DNA of 64,000 bases from Anaerospora hongkongensis (GCF_004339805.1 NZ_SLUI01000008.1:186001-250000); one strand, 5' to 3'. Numbered from the stretch's first letter, positions 25,345 through 35,718 are shown. The notes: generated by a model not told the origin, from the sequence alone. Program-made: numbers and translations.

Positions 25345-27528
25345 CTAAACAGATCCCTGTGCAGCCAGTAACTGTTCCAAAATTCTCTCAGCGGCTACCG
25401 GAATAATGGTGCCTGGCCCAAATATGGCAGCTGCTCCATGTTCACGCAGGTAATCGTAATCCTGAGCGGGGATAACGCCGCCAATAACGACCATGATGTC
25501 TTCGCGGCCCAGCTTTTTCAGTTCTTCCACCAGTTGAGGCAGCAGTGTTTTATGACCGGCGGCAAGCGAACTCATGCCGACGATATGTACGTCATTATCC
25601 ACGGCCTGCTGCGCTGTTTCCTCCGGAGTTTGGAACAACGGTCCGATATCCACGTCAAAGCCCATATCCGCAAAGGCTGTAGAAATAACCTTGGCCCCCC
25701 GGTCATGACCATCCTGTCCCATTTTGGCAATCATGATGCGGGGCCGGCGGCCTTCCAGGCTTTCAAATTTATCAGCCATGCTCCGGACCTTGTTAATTGT
25801 TTCCTCTTCGGCAAATTCACTGCTATATACGCCGGAAATGGAGCGGATGATCGCTTTGTGGCGTCCGGCAACTTTTTCGATAGCATCGGAAATCTCGCCC
25901 AGGCTTGCCCGCGCTCTGGTTGCTTCAATTGCCAGAGCCAGGAGATTGCCTTCGCCGGTTTCCATCGATCTGGTAATAGCCTCCAAAGAGCGCTGGACAC
26001 GATCGTTGTCCCGGTTGCTGCGCAGCTTCTCCAGCCGCCGGATTTGCGACAGGCGCACTGCTGTGTTGTCAACTTCCAGAATATCCAGCGGATCTTCCTT
26101 ATCCAGACGATACCGGTTAACCCCGACAATCATTTCTTTACCGGAGTCAATATGCGCCTGACGACGGGCTGCCGCTTCTTCAATTCTCATTTTCGGCAAA
26201 CCGGTGTCAATGGCCTTTGCCATACCGCCCAGCGCTTCCACTTCCTGAATATGTGCCCAGGACCGCTTAACCAGTTCATTGGTCAGGGCTTCTACATAAT
26301 AGGAACCGCCCCAAGGATCAAGGACTTTGCAGACCATTGTCTCATCCTGAATATACAGCTGCGTATTGCGGGCAATACGGGCTGAAAAGTCAGTTGGCAA
26401 GGCAATCGCTTCATCGAGAGCATTCGTATGCAGCGACTGGGTATGGCCAAGCGCTGCCCCCATTGCTTCCATGCACGTACGTCCCACATTGTTGAACGGA
26501 TCTTGCTCGGTCAAGCTCCAGCCGGAGGTTTGTGAGTGCGTCCGCAAGGCCATTGATTTTGTATTTTTCGGATCAAACTGTTTAATAATTTTTGACCATA
26601 ACAGCCGTCCGGCGCGCATTTTAGCAACTTCCATAAAGTAGTTTTTGCCAATTGCCCAGAAGAAAGACAAGCGAGGCGCAAAAGCGTCTACGTCCATGCC
26701 CGCTTTGATACCGGTCTTAATATATTCCAGACCGTCCGCCAGGGTGTAACCCAGCTCAATATCCGCAGTAGCTCCTGCTTCCTGCATGTGATAGCCGGAA
26801 ATACTGATGCTGTTGAACTTCGGCATATACTGCGAAGTATAGGAGAAAATATCAGCAATGATCCGGATAGAAGGCTCAGGTGGATAGATATAGGTATTGC
26901 GCACCATGAATTCTTTCAGGATATCATTTTGAATTGTGCCGGTAAGCTGCTCCTGCTTTACACCCTGTTCCTCAGCCGCTACTACATAAAAGGCCAGAAC
27001 AGGCAGCACCGCTCCGTTCATCGTCATGGAAACGGACATCTTATCCAGCGGAATGCCGGAGAATAAAATCTCCATATCCAAAATAGAGTCGACGGCTACG
27101 CCTGCCTTGCCTACGTCGCCGACAACGCGGGGATGATCGGAATCATAGCCGCGGTGAGTTGCCAGGTCAAAAGCAATGGACAAGCCTTTTTGCCCGGCTG
27201 CCAGGTTACGGCGGTAAAACGCATTACTTTCTTCTGCCGTCGAAAAGCCTGCATACTGACGGACCGTCCAGGGGCGGGACACATACATATTGGCATAAGG
27301 TCCCCTGAGAAAGGGCGGTATCCCTGCAACATAGTGCAAATGATCCAAGCCTTCCAGATCTGCCTTTGTATACAGCGGTTTTACATTAATCTGCTCCATA
27401 GTCCGATACTCAAGTTCATCCAATAACTTACCGCTGTCCAGCTGTGCTTGTTGTTGCCAGGCCTTTACATCAGAAGCCGCAAAGCTCTGGCGGCAGGCAA
27501 TTTTGGTAAAATCCGGTTTTGCCACCAT
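25345..27528 (-). CDS. mutB: Methylmalonyl-CoA mutase large subunit
   Basis: A 727-residue B12-dependent mutase catalytic subunit, which interconverts succinyl-CoA and (R)-methylmalonyl-CoA. The TIM barrel carries [20 protein letters not shown] and the [14 protein letters not shown] signature. The C-terminal cobalamin domain has [10 protein letters not shown], where His is the lower cobalt ligand, then [12 protein letters not shown] and MSSLAAGH. It overlaps the mutA stop by one base. Its place under a cobalamin riboswitch is odd, since the enzyme needs the vitamin that would repress it. In propionate-forming anaerobes it serves succinate decarboxylation; the direction here is inferred. Confidence 0.95.
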   Translation of the reverse strand: MVAKPDFTKIACRQSFAASDVKAWQQQAQLDSGKLLDELEYRTMEQINVKPLYTKADLEGLDHLHYVAGIPPFLRGPYANMYVSRPWTVRQYAGFSTAEESNAFYRRNLAAGQKGLSIAFDLATHRGYDSDHPRVVGDVGKAGVAVDSILDMEILFSGIPLDKMSVSMTMNGAVLPVLAFYVVAAEEQGVKQEQLTGTIQNDILKEFMVRNTYIYPPEPSIRIIADIFSYTSQYMPKFNSISISGYHMQEAGATADIELGYTLADGLEYIKTGIKAGMDVDAFAPRLSFFWAIGKNYFMEVAKMRAGRLLWSKIIKQFDPKNTKSMALRTHSQTSGWSLTEQDPFNNVGRTCMEAMGAALGHTQSLHTNALDEAIALPTDFSARIARNTQLYIQDETMVCKVLDPWGGSYYVEALTNELVKRSWAHIQEVEALGGMAKAIDTGLPKMRIEEAAARRQAHIDSGKEMIVGVNRYRLDKEDPLDILEVDNTAVRLSQIRRLEKLRSNRDNDRVQRSLEAITRSMETGEGNLLALAIEATRARASLGEISDAIEKVAGRHKAIIRSISGVYSSEFAEEETINKVRSMADKFESLEGRRPRIMIAKMGQDGHDRGAKVISTAFADMGFDVDIGPLFQTPEETAQQAVDNDVHIVGMSSLAAGHKTLLPQLVEELKKLGREDIMVVIGGVIPAQDYDYLREHGAAAIFGPGTIIPVAAERILEQLLAAQGSV

Positions 27529-29711
27529 TATTGTATACCTCTTTCTTTCTGGAGTTTCGAAAGCATTTGATAGCAGTTAGCCCGAATATGAATGAAATCA
27601 TCCACACCGGCTTCTTTATATACTTTCTGCAGATCTTCGGGCGGTAAACCGGCTAAAAATAAGGTAATATCCGGCTTAGCCTCTTTAATCATCTTGGCCA
27701 GCGGCGGTACCAGTTCCGGATAGGTAGCATCAGTTGAGCAGATTACTGCAACAGAAGATCCTGATTCAATGCAGGCTTGAGCCGCTTCTTCCACAGTCGG
27801 GAAGCCATCATTTTTCAATATTTTGAAGGCACCTACCTCCAAAAACCCGGTGACGAAATCTGCTCTGGCCTTATGCTGCGGAATTTTCCCCATATTGACC
27901 AAGAAAATCTCCAGATTTTTACCGGTACGAGCCACATAGGCTTCGGTATTTTTCCGCAATTGGCAATACTCACGGTCGGCGCGGTGAATATCAAGCGGTG
28001 TTACCGCAAGCTCTGCGGAGCTTGCCGGACGTAATGCGGCAGTAATTTCTCCCAGGGTAGCCCCGCTCAGCACACTTTGAATCAAGGTATTTACCAGTGC
28101 GCCGCCGGTGAAATCAGCAGCCTTGGCTGTTTTCTTGAGATTTGCCAGTTGCGTCTGGCATTCTACTTCATCAATGTCTTCCCGGTAAGCGGCTATTTCT
28201 GTAGCCCGGTGTTTCATAAAGGCCTGATAGTCGAACGGCCGGACCTCCAGCGGTTTTTCCAGCAGGTTAGGATACATATTCGTACCTAAAATGACATCCT
28301 TGCGCTTGGCAAGACCATCAGCCCGGTTTTTCGCCACTGTTTTTATCTTTTGCTGCGGCATACCTTGCTCCAGTGCTTTGGTCATGCCGCCGGCAGCTTC
28401 CGTTTCCTGAAACAGTTCCCAGGCTTTTTGGGCAACCGTGCTTGTGAGTTTTTCCACATACCACGATCCGCCTGCCGGATCAACAGGCTGCAGCAAATTG
28501 CACTCTCTTTGCAGCATAATTTGATTATTGCGGGCAATGCGATGCGAAAAGGTATCGGCAGGGCGTATTGCTTCATCGAAGTAGCCGACATGCATGCTGT
28601 CAGCACCGCCGACAACCGCAGAGAAAGCTTCTGTTGTCGTACGCAGCATATTGACATACGGGTCATAAACGCTTTTGGTAAAAGCAGAAGTGCGAGCGTG
28701 GATATGCATCTTTTGTGCTTCTTCACTGCCGCCAAAGGCTTCGACAATCTGAGCCCAAAGCATGCGGGCCGCTCTTAGTTTCGCTATTTCCATGAAAAAA
28801 TTAGTGCCAACAGAAAATGAGAAATACATTTGCTGTGCTGCCGTATCAATTGAAATGCCGCGTTCCGCTATATTGCGCAAATATTCAACCCCTGCGGCTA
28901 AAACAAACGCTAATTCCTGGACTGCGCTTGCACCACTGTCGTGATAGGGCTGACCTTGTACTAAGACAGGCTTCAGCTTCAGTCCGTTTTTCTCTACCCA
29001 GGCTACGGCGGCTGTCATTTCGTCATAAATCACCGCTAAATTTGCCGGCAGCTTACCTTCAACAGCCAAATGTGCTAACGGATCAGCCCCGATGCAGCCG
29101 GTGAATTGATGCGGGTCTTGTCCATTCGCTTTCATAAAGGCTATAAGTAAGCCAATAAGCTGAACACTTGATGGTCCGGCAGGTAAAAACACGGGTATCT
29201 GCTCCAGATTTACACCAGATAAGGCTTGTTGAACATCTTCCAGGGTAGATACGGATAAACCTTTCCCAACTAATGCAGCATCACTTTTATCCACATCAAG
29301 CCCCAGTTTAGTTGCTTTGTCGAGTACGATATTAACGGCAGTGCCGCCCTTATTCAGTTCGTGCAGAACGACATCGCGAAATGCACTGGCTAACGGCTCA
29401 TCGCATTCCTGGCAAATTTCCCACGGTTTTGTCAAATATCCAGTGGCACTCGTTCCTCTCACAAAAGGATAGCTTCCAGGGGCGGAATCACAATGCGTAA
29501 TCCCTTCTATATCTTCCATGCGATACATCGGCTGCAATTGGATATCTTCATAGGTTTTGGTCAATAACGATTTTTCCCAGTTTGCACCCTTTAATGCTTT
29601 TTCTGATTCGGCCCGCCACTCTTCATACGTCGGATAAGGAAACTCAGCAAAAAAACGTTCCTGCTTTTCTTCCTCAGGCGGCTGCTTGTTTTCCACAGAG
29701 TCTTTTGTCAT
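27528..29711 (-). CDS. mutA: Methylmalonyl-CoA mutase small subunit
   Basis: A 727-residue non-catalytic partner of MutB. The barrel and B12-like domain are recognisable ([30 protein letters not shown]), but the cobalamin-binding DxHxxG is absent; PQHKARADF occupies the region. That is normal for MutA. It starts with ATG 29711 after GGAAGTGA and is the first gene behind riboswitch 7 and its tandem terminators. Confidence 0.93.
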   Translation of the reverse strand: MTKDSVENKQPPEEEKQERFFAEFPYPTYEEWRAESEKALKGANWEKSLLTKTYEDIQLQPMYRMEDIEGITHCDSAPGSYPFVRGTSATGYLTKPWEICQECDEPLASAFRDVVLHELNKGGTAVNIVLDKATKLGLDVDKSDAALVGKGLSVSTLEDVQQALSGVNLEQIPVFLPAGPSSVQLIGLLIAFMKANGQDPHQFTGCIGADPLAHLAVEGKLPANLAVIYDEMTAAVAWVEKNGLKLKPVLVQGQPYHDSGASAVQELAFVLAAGVEYLRNIAERGISIDTAAQQMYFSFSVGTNFFMEIAKLRAARMLWAQIVEAFGGSEEAQKMHIHARTSAFTKSVYDPYVNMLRTTTEAFSAVVGGADSMHVGYFDEAIRPADTFSHRIARNNQIMLQRECNLLQPVDPAGGSWYVEKLTSTVAQKAWELFQETEAAGGMTKALEQGMPQQKIKTVAKNRADGLAKRKDVILGTNMYPNLLEKPLEVRPFDYQAFMKHRATEIAAYREDIDEVECQTQLANLKKTAKAADFTGGALVNTLIQSVLSGATLGEITAALRPASSAELAVTPLDIHRADREYCQLRKNTEAYVARTGKNLEIFLVNMGKIPQHKARADFVTGFLEVGAFKILKNDGFPTVEEAAQACIESGSSVAVICSTDATYPELVPPLAKMIKEAKPDITLFLAGLPPEDLQKVYKEAGVDDFIHIRANCYQMLSKLQKERGIQ

Positions 29712-29814
29712 AACATCACTTCCATCTCTCGGATTTTAAATTCTTTTCCTGGAGTGTGCTGCTTTCTGTCTTGCCGGGTACATTCCCCCTTTCCCAACCG
29801 GGTGAAATAAAAAA

Positions 29815-29852
29815 AATGAATCTTCCCGGCCAATATGGCAGGAAGATTCATT
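29815..29852 (-). terminator. Second terminator in mutA leader
   Basis: Minus-strand AATGAATCTTCC and its complement pair and are followed by TTTTTTTT. It lies about 100 bases before mutA. Confidence 0.88.
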
Positions 29853-29884
29853 TCAAACAACATAATACTATATCTATACAAAAA

Positions 29885-29907
29885 CCCGGCGCAAAAAATA
29901 CGCCGGG
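29885..29907 (-). terminator. First terminator in mutA leader
   Basis: CCCGGCG and CGCCGGG arms are followed by TTTTTGT on the minus strand, immediately after aptamer 7. Confidence 0.82.
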
Positions 29908-29934
29908 AAGAAGTTAGGTACAATGGTATGTACA

Positions 29935-30140
29935 AAAATCTCCTCCCCATCGCTCGTGGGTAAAAAACGGTGATCGTCAGATAGGCAGTTCTCCTGGCTC
30001 TAGATCATGGCTTGCCCAACCTTCCCAAGATTCATATCTCAGTGGTATATATGGGTTTGCTCCCTATTACAGTGGCGGGACCGCGCCGGTATTGCACCGG
30101 ACTTCCCTATTAAGCCCTTGCGGGCACCTATCTCAATATA
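29935..30140 (-). promoter_or_regulatory. Cobalamin riboswitch 7 (mutA-mutB-meaB)
   Basis: A complete aptamer with B12 box AGCCAGGAGAACTGCCT at 29983-29999 and the CCGCCACTGTAATAGGG core. Two strong terminators separate it from mutA, so an OFF switch is expected. From 30141 to 30333 only its promoter was seen. Confidence 0.95.
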
Positions 30141-30182
30141 TGAAATTGTGTGATTTGACATTTTATTCTATAATTTGTATCA

Positions 30183-30212
30183 ATAATAGCATTTTATTCC
30201 TTCCTATGTCAA
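30183..30212 (-). promoter_or_regulatory. Promoter of riboswitch 7 transcript
   Basis: Minus-strand TTGACA (30212-30207), an 18-base spacer and TATTAT (30188-30183). Confidence 0.8.
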
Positions 30213-30333
30213 ACTCTTTTACAACAAAAACCAGATTATGCGGATTAATCGTTTATTTTCTCGCAAAAGCCGCTTGGTTACTGTACACCTAAACTCACTT
30301 ATAACTATAGATTTTATGTATAGCAAGGAGCCT

Positions 30334-30720
30334 ATGATGAGATTTCTTACAAAAGGCGATAAAATCCTTATTTCGATACTCTTTCTCTTTTCTATCTGCA
30401 CCATTCTCTACAGCTTTTCCCTTTATCCGAATCAGGCGGAAAAAAGTGCTGAGGTGCGGGTTAACGGCAGTTTGGTCAAAACAATGCGCCTTCGGGAAGG
30501 CTACCGGGAAGAATACCGCATTGGCGGTCAAAGTGAGTACGCGATTATCGAAGTAGATTCAGGAAAAGTACGAATCCGGCAGGATGATTCCCCCCGGCAG
30601 ATTGGCGTACATACCGGCTGGATTCGTACGCCCCCCCAGCAAATTATCAATTTGCCGTACCGGATTGTAGTAACGGTTGTCTCTTCAGAATCGCAGGATA
30701 TTGATGACATTATCAGATAA
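30334..30720 (+). CDS. NusG domain II-like small membrane-anchored protein
   Basis: A 128-residue protein with one N-terminal membrane helix (ILISILFLFSICTILYSF) and a small extracytoplasmic beta domain (EVRVNGSLVKTMRL, RIRQDDSPRQIGVHTGWI, LPYRIVVTV). This is the pattern of stand-alone NusG domain II proteins in Firmicutes. ATG 30334 follows AAGGAG by three bases and ATG 30337 by six; the longer upstream frame has no ribosome binding site. Such proteins often neighbour FMN-binding proteins, as here (30787-31257, convergent). Function is unknown. Confidence 0.75.
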   Translation: MMRFLTKGDKILISILFLFSICTILYSFSLYPNQAEKSAEVRVNGSLVKTMRLREGYREEYRIGGQSEYAIIEVDSGKVRIRQDDSPRQIGVHTGWIRTPPQQIINLPYRIVVTVVSSESQDIDDIIR

Positions 30721-30733
30721 AGCATTTAGGACA

Positions 30734-30780
30734 CATGACAAATAACGGCCACCTTCAGCGGGCGGCCGTTATTTGTCATG
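30734..30780. terminator. Bidirectional terminator between convergent genes
   Basis: Perfect 17-base arms (CATGACAAATAACGGCC and complement) around a 13-base loop. The stem separates the NusG-like and FMN-lipoprotein genes. Confidence 0.8.
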
Positions 30781-30786
30781 TCTTGC

Positions 30787-31257
30787 TTAGGGGTTCTTAT
30801 CTGCTTGTTTTAATGCTTTTTTCGCAGCTTCGGCAAACTGGTTATATGATACGGTTGCTCCCGATACGGCATCAATTTTATCGACATCCTGCGTTTCGAT
30901 TAATTTGGGACCATAGGTAGCAGCCGCCTTTACCGCAAGCTGTGCTTTATTATAAAACTCTTGATTTTCTATCTTTCCACTGGTTTTGCCATATTCTTTA
31001 TCCTTGATTGTACCGTCTTTTTTGATACCGCGATAATCCACTTGCGTGATCTTGCCATTTTTAATCACCAGAGCAATTTCACCAATTGCGCCATTTTCAT
31101 CTGCACTACTCTTAGCGGTAAATCTGCCATCCTTATAATTGCCGCTAACAGTAATATCCTTATGACCGGCAGCAGCAGGACTGGCATCCTTTTGAGCGCA
31201 GCCGCCCAGCAGCATAACCGGCAAAAATACGGCTAATACCAACAGCCATTGTTTCAC
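30787..31257 (-). CDS. FMN-binding domain lipoprotein
   Basis: A 156-residue lipoprotein (lipobox LLGGC) with an FMN-binding domain. The motif DAVSGATVS near the C-terminus is the site where ApbE attaches FMN covalently through Thr in such proteins. EIALVIKNGKITQVDYRG is also typical. It is the last gene of the iron-uptake operon, 13 bases after the ABC ATPase gene. In the related Campylobacter cluster this place is taken by thioredoxin-like proteins, so a flavin electron carrier for extracytoplasmic iron reduction is a reasonable inference. Confidence 0.85.
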   Translation of the reverse strand: MKQWLLVLAVFLPVMLLGGCAQKDASPAAAGHKDITVSGNYKDGRFTAKSSADENGAIGEIALVIKNGKITQVDYRGIKKDGTIKDKEYGKTSGKIENQEFYNKAQLAVKAAATYGPKLIETQDVDKIDAVSGATVSYNQFAEAAKKALKQADKNP

Positions 31258-31269
31258 ACCTGCTACCTC

Positions 31270-31932
31270 CTATCCAATCTTTCGCCTGTCGGCAATCCGT
31301 CCATGTTCCAATACGATCCGGTTTTGGGCAAGCTCAGCAACTTCCGGATCATGCGTTACCATAATAATCGTATGTCCCTCTTGATGCAGCTTCTGGAAAA
31401 TCTCCAATACCAGATTGGCATTGGCCTCATCCAGGTTTCCGGTAGGTTCATCGGCAAGAATCAGCATGGGATAATTAATTAAAGCCCGGGCGATACAGAC
31501 GCGCTGCTGCTCGCCACCCGAAAGCTGACTGGGCAGATGCTTGGCTCTGTCCTTCAGACCGACTCTGTCTAAGGCAGCTAATGCCTCAGCCTCATCCGGC
31601 ATACTGTGGTAATATTGAGCAATCATAATATTTTCCAAAGCGGTTAAGTATGGCACTAAGTGAAACTGCTGAAAAACCAGCCCCACTTTATCCCGGCGAA
31701 TCGTTGTCAAATTGCGGGAGTTCAAAGTGGAAATATCCTCACCATCCAGGATAACCGTACCACTTGTTCCTTTATCCATACAACCAACAATATTCATTAA
31801 AGTAGTTTTACCGGAGCCGGAAGGTCCCATAATGGCCAGCCATTCGCCCCGTTCTACCGTAAGATTAATATTCTGCAGCGCTTTTACACTGTCATAAATC
31901 ATCGAAACGTCTTTTAGTTCTAATAAACTCAT
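31270..31932 (-). CDS. ABC transporter ATPase, LolD/MacB type
   Basis: A 220-residue ATPase of the MacB/LolD/FtsE class. Walker A GPSGSGKTT, signature LSGGEQQR, Walker B LILADEPTGNLD and the H-loop VTHD are all intact. It follows two FtsX-type permease genes (15 bases from the nearer one) and is the motor for them. Confidence 0.92.
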   Translation of the reverse strand: MSLLELKDVSMIYDSVKALQNINLTVERGEWLAIMGPSGSGKTTLMNIVGCMDKGTSGTVILDGEDISTLNSRNLTTIRRDKVGLVFQQFHLVPYLTALENIMIAQYYHSMPDEAEALAALDRVGLKDRAKHLPSQLSGGEQQRVCIARALINYPMLILADEPTGNLDEANANLVLEIFQKLHQEGHTIIMVTHDPEVAELAQNRIVLEHGRIADRRKIG

Positions 31933-31947
31933 GAATCAACAGCCTCC

Positions 31948-33078
31948 TTACTCGCCCCGTAAAACGATAGCCGGTTCAACGGCGGTTGCAACTCTTACCG
32001 GAATCAGGCAGGCCACTCCGGCTACGACAATTGCGACTACAAGTGCACTTACCGCAATAAACGGCTGAAAAGAAATCGCCCTGCCAAAGACATTTACACT
32101 CACCGTTTCGGCAAAAAAGAACCCAAGAACCGTTCCCAGCATTCCACCCAGTGCCCCCAGTGTAAGCCCTTCACCTAAAAACTCCAGGGCAATACTGCGG
32201 TTTTCTGCGCCTAACGCTTTTTTAAGACCAATCTCTTTTCTCCGTTCTGCTACCACTGCCATCATTGTCGTAGCGACACAAATAAGCGTTAACAGGAGAA
32301 CAACGATCGTTACCAGATACACCAGCGCCTGCAATTTGCCCAGGACCATTGCCTCAGACTGTGTTACCCGCTTAACCAGGCGCGGGGTGACCCCGGATAC
32401 CTGCGTTTCCACATTGCCGATCAGCGAATTGAGCTCCGCTTCCGTAGCCATAATACTAGCCTGGGCCACACTGATCTGTCCATCTTTTTGCAGCATTTTC
32501 TGCAGCTCAGGCAAATCCATAAACAGGAAGTTTTCTTCTGTTCCGCCTGTCCGGACAATGCCCGCAACTTTTACTTTACTTTCACTGCTGCTGTTGGCAG
32601 CTGACAGCGTTATCATTTGTCCGGGCTCTACCTTTAACAGCTCCGCAACATCGGCACCAATGACAACATCTGTCGTATTAGGAGCCGGCCATTGTCCGCG
32701 GACCTGCCAGTATGGACTTACTTTTTTTACTTCTTCAAAACGAGTACCAGCTACCATAACCGGCTGCTCATTTACCTTGGCGCGGTCATATAAATAGGGC
32801 GCCATCCCTACCAGCTTTTCCTGCGTTAGCAGGGCAGTTGCACTCACAACATCTTTCTCCTGCAAGGTTTGACTGCCGCCTGTTGGGATTAAAACCAGAT
32901 TTGCACCGTAAGAACGGAACTCCCGGCCCATTTGGCGGGGTACATCATAATAAATCGTTACCAGCCCGGACAGCACCGTCGCACCAATGGCAACTGCCAG
33001 CAAGGCAACAAACATGCGTGACCGCCGACGGATAAGCGAATGGATAATCATTTTGCCGAACATCGAATATTTTGTCAT
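31948..33078 (-). CDS. FtsX/MacB-type ABC permease (second)
   Basis: A 376-residue permease with one N-terminal helix (about residues 20-42), a large extracytoplasmic MacB-like domain (about 45-250) and three C-terminal helices. The C-terminus (LIPVRVATAVEPAIVLRGE) is typical for the FtsX/MacB family. It is paired with the upstream permease and the ATPase, matching the two-permease layout of P19-FTR1 iron clusters. Confidence 0.9.
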   Translation of the reverse strand: MTKYSMFGKMIIHSLIRRRSRMFVALLAVAIGATVLSGLVTIYYDVPRQMGREFRSYGANLVLIPTGGSQTLQEKDVVSATALLTQEKLVGMAPYLYDRAKVNEQPVMVAGTRFEEVKKVSPYWQVRGQWPAPNTTDVVIGADVAELLKVEPGQMITLSAANSSSESKVKVAGIVRTGGTEENFLFMDLPELQKMLQKDGQISVAQASIMATEAELNSLIGNVETQVSGVTPRLVKRVTQSEAMVLGKLQALVYLVTIVVLLLTLICVATTMMAVVAERRKEIGLKKALGAENRSIALEFLGEGLTLGALGGMLGTVLGFFFAETVSVNVFGRAISFQPFIAVSALVVAIVVAGVACLIPVRVATAVEPAIVLRGE

Positions 33079-33087
33079 AGTTTACTA

Positions 33088-34374
33088 TCACCTGCCATGA
33101 AGTACTTCTGCCGGACGCAGCGACAGCAGCATCCTAAAGGCAGGAAGACTGCCTGCCAAAGTAACCAGAACCACTAAAATCATTACTATCGGTATAACCA
33201 TTCCTTTTGCTTCCACTGCTGCACCAAAAACAGTCTGACCGATAATCTGCGCAAAGCCAAGCCCCAGAAAATACCCCGCTGTGCCGCCGGCAATGCCTGT
33301 TGTCATCGTTTCAGACAATGTTGACAGCAAAATTTCCGAGTCGGTAGCGCCCAGTGCCTTTAATAAGCCGATTTCCCGGCTGCGCTCCATCACGCTGGCC
33401 GTCAGCAGATTCGAAATGCCCAAAGCCGATCCGGCAAGACTGAGCACTGTTATCAGCAGCATCAGCAATTGTGTTTTCTGCAAAATGGCCCCTTCCGATT
33501 CGGCAACCTGCCTCACCGGCTTAGCCCTCGCTCCCGAAATCGCCTCTTCAATTTGAAAGGATATCGCACTTACGTACGCCGTACAATACCAGGTTTCCCA
33601 TTCCTTCAGCGTTAAGCTTTTAGGATTATGTGCCGCCTTACGGGCCAAATCATTGTCAGGAGTGGTAATCGCACTCACTTCTACCTTTGTTACTTTGCCC
33701 TCCATATTACTGAACTTTTGAACAAAGGACAGCGGGACAAAAATCTGTTCATCCTCTGCACCACCGCTGTTAATCAGTCCTTGAACCTTTATCTTTTCTC
33801 TGCCGCCGGCAGAGGAAGTAAGCTGCAGTTCATCACCGGTCTTGATGTTCAGTTTCTTTGCAAGCAGGCTGCCAACCATCGCGCCATGTACATCGGTATC
33901 TTGAGCCCATTTTCCATCAATAGACCACCAGGATTTTAATTCTTTAATCCCGGTTTCTACGACTTCCCCTGTAGGCAGTTCCAGTTTTTTCTCAAACCAG
34001 GTGCCAACTAATGTCACTTCTTCGTGATTGGGACCAAGACTGGCCTTAGCCTCAAGCGTCGGCGCAAAAGCGACAATATTATTTGCCCAGAAAATCGTTT
34101 TCAGCTTACCAAGGTCAGCCTCCTGCAAATATTGTCCGGCTGCCCCTGCCCCAGCTTCCACTCCGTATAACTCCTTCAGTACCGAAGCAGAGCGGGGAGT
34201 AACAGTTATATTTGCACCATAGGCTTTCAATTCCCGATTAACTTTATCTCCGACGTCAAGCATAACATTCAGCATCGCCGTCGTCAGCGAAACGCCAAGG
34301 GCAATCGTAAGCGCTACCATAAACATCTTGCGCCGCTGCCTGCTCAGGGCGCCTTTCAGCATTCGCCAAAACAT
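33088..34374 (-). CDS. FtsX/MacB-type ABC permease (first)
   Basis: A 428-residue FtsX/MacB permease. It shows one N-terminal helix (MFMVALTIALGVSLTTAML), an extracytoplasmic domain and three C-terminal helices with ERSREIGLLKALGATDSEI. The start ATG follows GGGAGGGCGAGG. It lies 12 bases after the DUF2318 gene. Presumed partner of the 31948-33078 product. Confidence 0.9.
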   Translation of the reverse strand: MFWRMLKGALSRQRRKMFMVALTIALGVSLTTAMLNVMLDVGDKVNRELKAYGANITVTPRSASVLKELYGVEAGAGAAGQYLQEADLGKLKTIFWANNIVAFAPTLEAKASLGPNHEEVTLVGTWFEKKLELPTGEVVETGIKELKSWWSIDGKWAQDTDVHGAMVGSLLAKKLNIKTGDELQLTSSAGGREKIKVQGLINSGGAEDEQIFVPLSFVQKFSNMEGKVTKVEVSAITTPDNDLARKAAHNPKSLTLKEWETWYCTAYVSAISFQIEEAISGARAKPVRQVAESEGAILQKTQLLMLLITVLSLAGSALGISNLLTASVMERSREIGLLKALGATDSEILLSTLSETMTTGIAGGTAGYFLGLGFAQIIGQTVFGAAVEAKGMVIPIVMILVVLVTLAGSLPAFRMLLSLRPAEVLHGR

Positions 34375-34386
34375 ACCTCGCCCTCC

Positions 34387-35658
34387 CTACTTGAATCTGC
34401 CTTTTTCTTTTTCCAGCGCCGCCGCCGGAATAACCAGTTTGCCTGCTGTCATCCGGTATTCTAACGGAACCGGATTGCAGCCGCCTTTAAAGCCAATGGT
34501 GGCTTTGTTCATTACCACATCACAAAGCTTGCAAACCACCTGATCTTCCCGCTCGTAATAGCCGGTAGGACCACAAATATCACAGGCATCTAATCCTACT
34601 CCATACGCGGAGCCACTTTTCTTAATAATAATAAAACGCAAGGTAGTACCGTTTGAAGCCCGGAAGGAAAAACGATGCAGCCTTCCATCGCTCACTTTTT
34701 CCAGGGGTATAGAAATGGCCCCCTGCACAGCCGCTACCGGTACTGCAGGCGTGATTTCCACTTTTTGGTCGGCATAAGCCTTACCGGCTGTGGATAAAAC
34801 AAATACCAGCAGCAGGTTTACCGCAACAACGGTTCCCCAATTTAATTGCTTGCGCACGGTTATCAATACTTTTCTATATTGCGCCGGATTTAAATCATCC
34901 CGCTTTGTTGCCTTGCGCCCTTTGTATAAAATGGCGACAAGCGCCAACGTAACGATTAGAAGAGCATACAAAAACCAGGTTTGATAATTAATAAGGGGAA
35001 TCATGATTCCAAGAAGCCATTTTTTCATAGGAATGACACCGCGTCCCAGCAAGACTTGAATAACGACTACAAGCTGCTGGGCCATAACGACAATAAAACC
35101 GACCGTGGTAACAGTCAGCAAACGGCCCACCGGCAAAACTCTCGCCACCCGGAAAACAGCCACACCGGTCAGTAAGGCCAGACCAAAGCCAAGCACACAG
35201 CCAAGTACTTTAAACAAAACCTCCAGACTAGCGAGCGGATTAGCCGCTATCAGCATATTGGCCGGGAAATAAAAAAATTCAAAACCCCGATATAAAATTA
35301 AAGTAAAAGCAACTGTAAAAATTAATTTCCCGGGGATGGTTGCATTTGACTCAGGATAACCTTTTCGTTTGGCTTTCCAAAAAAAGTTAAGCAAGAGGAT
35401 TCCTGCAAGCAGCGCTATCCCTAATACGATGCATTCATAAATTTCACGTTTAATAAAAGTAGAGCTTAGGCGTAGGATAACAACTGTAAAAGAACTAAGG
35501 AGACCACAGATCACCCCATGCCAAACATAGCTTTGTAAGTTTTCCCGTTCCTGCTTTCCTAAAAAAGCCAATAACATCGCTACCGGGATTACTGCCGCCG
35601 TGATATTCTGCACCACTGGTATAAACGTTTGCAATACTGCCATGAGATATTGTACCAT
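34387..35658 (-). CDS. Membrane protein with C-terminal Cys-rich DUF2318 domain
   Basis: A 423-residue protein with about eight to nine membrane helices (residues 1-310). A C-terminal domain follows with paired cysteines, CDICGPTGYY and CKLCDVVMNK, then a lone Cys in KGGCNPVP. This is the DUF2318 architecture found with FTR1 and P19 in Campylobacter-type iron uptake. The cysteines suggest a metal or iron-sulfur site, possibly for passing electrons to or taking iron from P19. A terminator-like hairpin (35697-35718) separates it from the P19 gene. Confidence 0.85.
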   Translation of the reverse strand: MVQYLMAVLQTFIPVVQNITAAVIPVAMLLAFLGKQERENLQSYVWHGVICGLLSSFTVVILRLSSTFIKREIYECIVLGIALLAGILLLNFFWKAKRKGYPESNATIPGKLIFTVAFTLILYRGFEFFYFPANMLIAANPLASLEVLFKVLGCVLGFGLALLTGVAVFRVARVLPVGRLLTVTTVGFIVVMAQQLVVVIQVLLGRGVIPMKKWLLGIMIPLINYQTWFLYALLIVTLALVAILYKGRKATKRDDLNPAQYRKVLITVRKQLNWGTVVAVNLLLVFVLSTAGKAYADQKVEITPAVPVAAVQGAISIPLEKVSDGRLHRFSFRASNGTTLRFIIIKKSGSAYGVGLDACDICGPTGYYEREDQVVCKLCDVVMNKATIGFKGGCNPVPLEYRMTAGKLVIPAAALEKEKGRFK

Positions 35659-35696
35659 CTGTCCCCCTCCTTCCCATCAAATATATTCGAGAAAAA

Positions 35697-35718
35697 GGTC
35701 CGGGAGTTTTCCCGGACC
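35697..35718 (-). terminator. Attenuating hairpin between P19 and DUF2318 genes
   Basis: GGTCCGGGA and TCCCGGACC arms are followed by TTTTTCTC on the minus strand. It may make the P19 transcript more abundant than the downstream genes. Confidence 0.7.

Noticed and set aside
25438..26385. A 315-codon open frame on the plus strand
   Set aside because: It is fully antisense to mutB, shows no domain signatures and has no ribosome binding site. It reflects the codon bias of the real gene.
4076..30140. Dispersed repeats as a CRISPR array or mobile element
   Set aside because: The repeats are about 200 bases long, kilobases apart, and each is a cobalamin aptamer before a gene. There are no spacers and no transposase.
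30238..30333. Longer N-terminus for the NusG domain II-like protein
   Set aside because: The extra 32 codons have no ribosome binding site and would place residues before the clear membrane helix; AAGGAG precedes ATG 30334.
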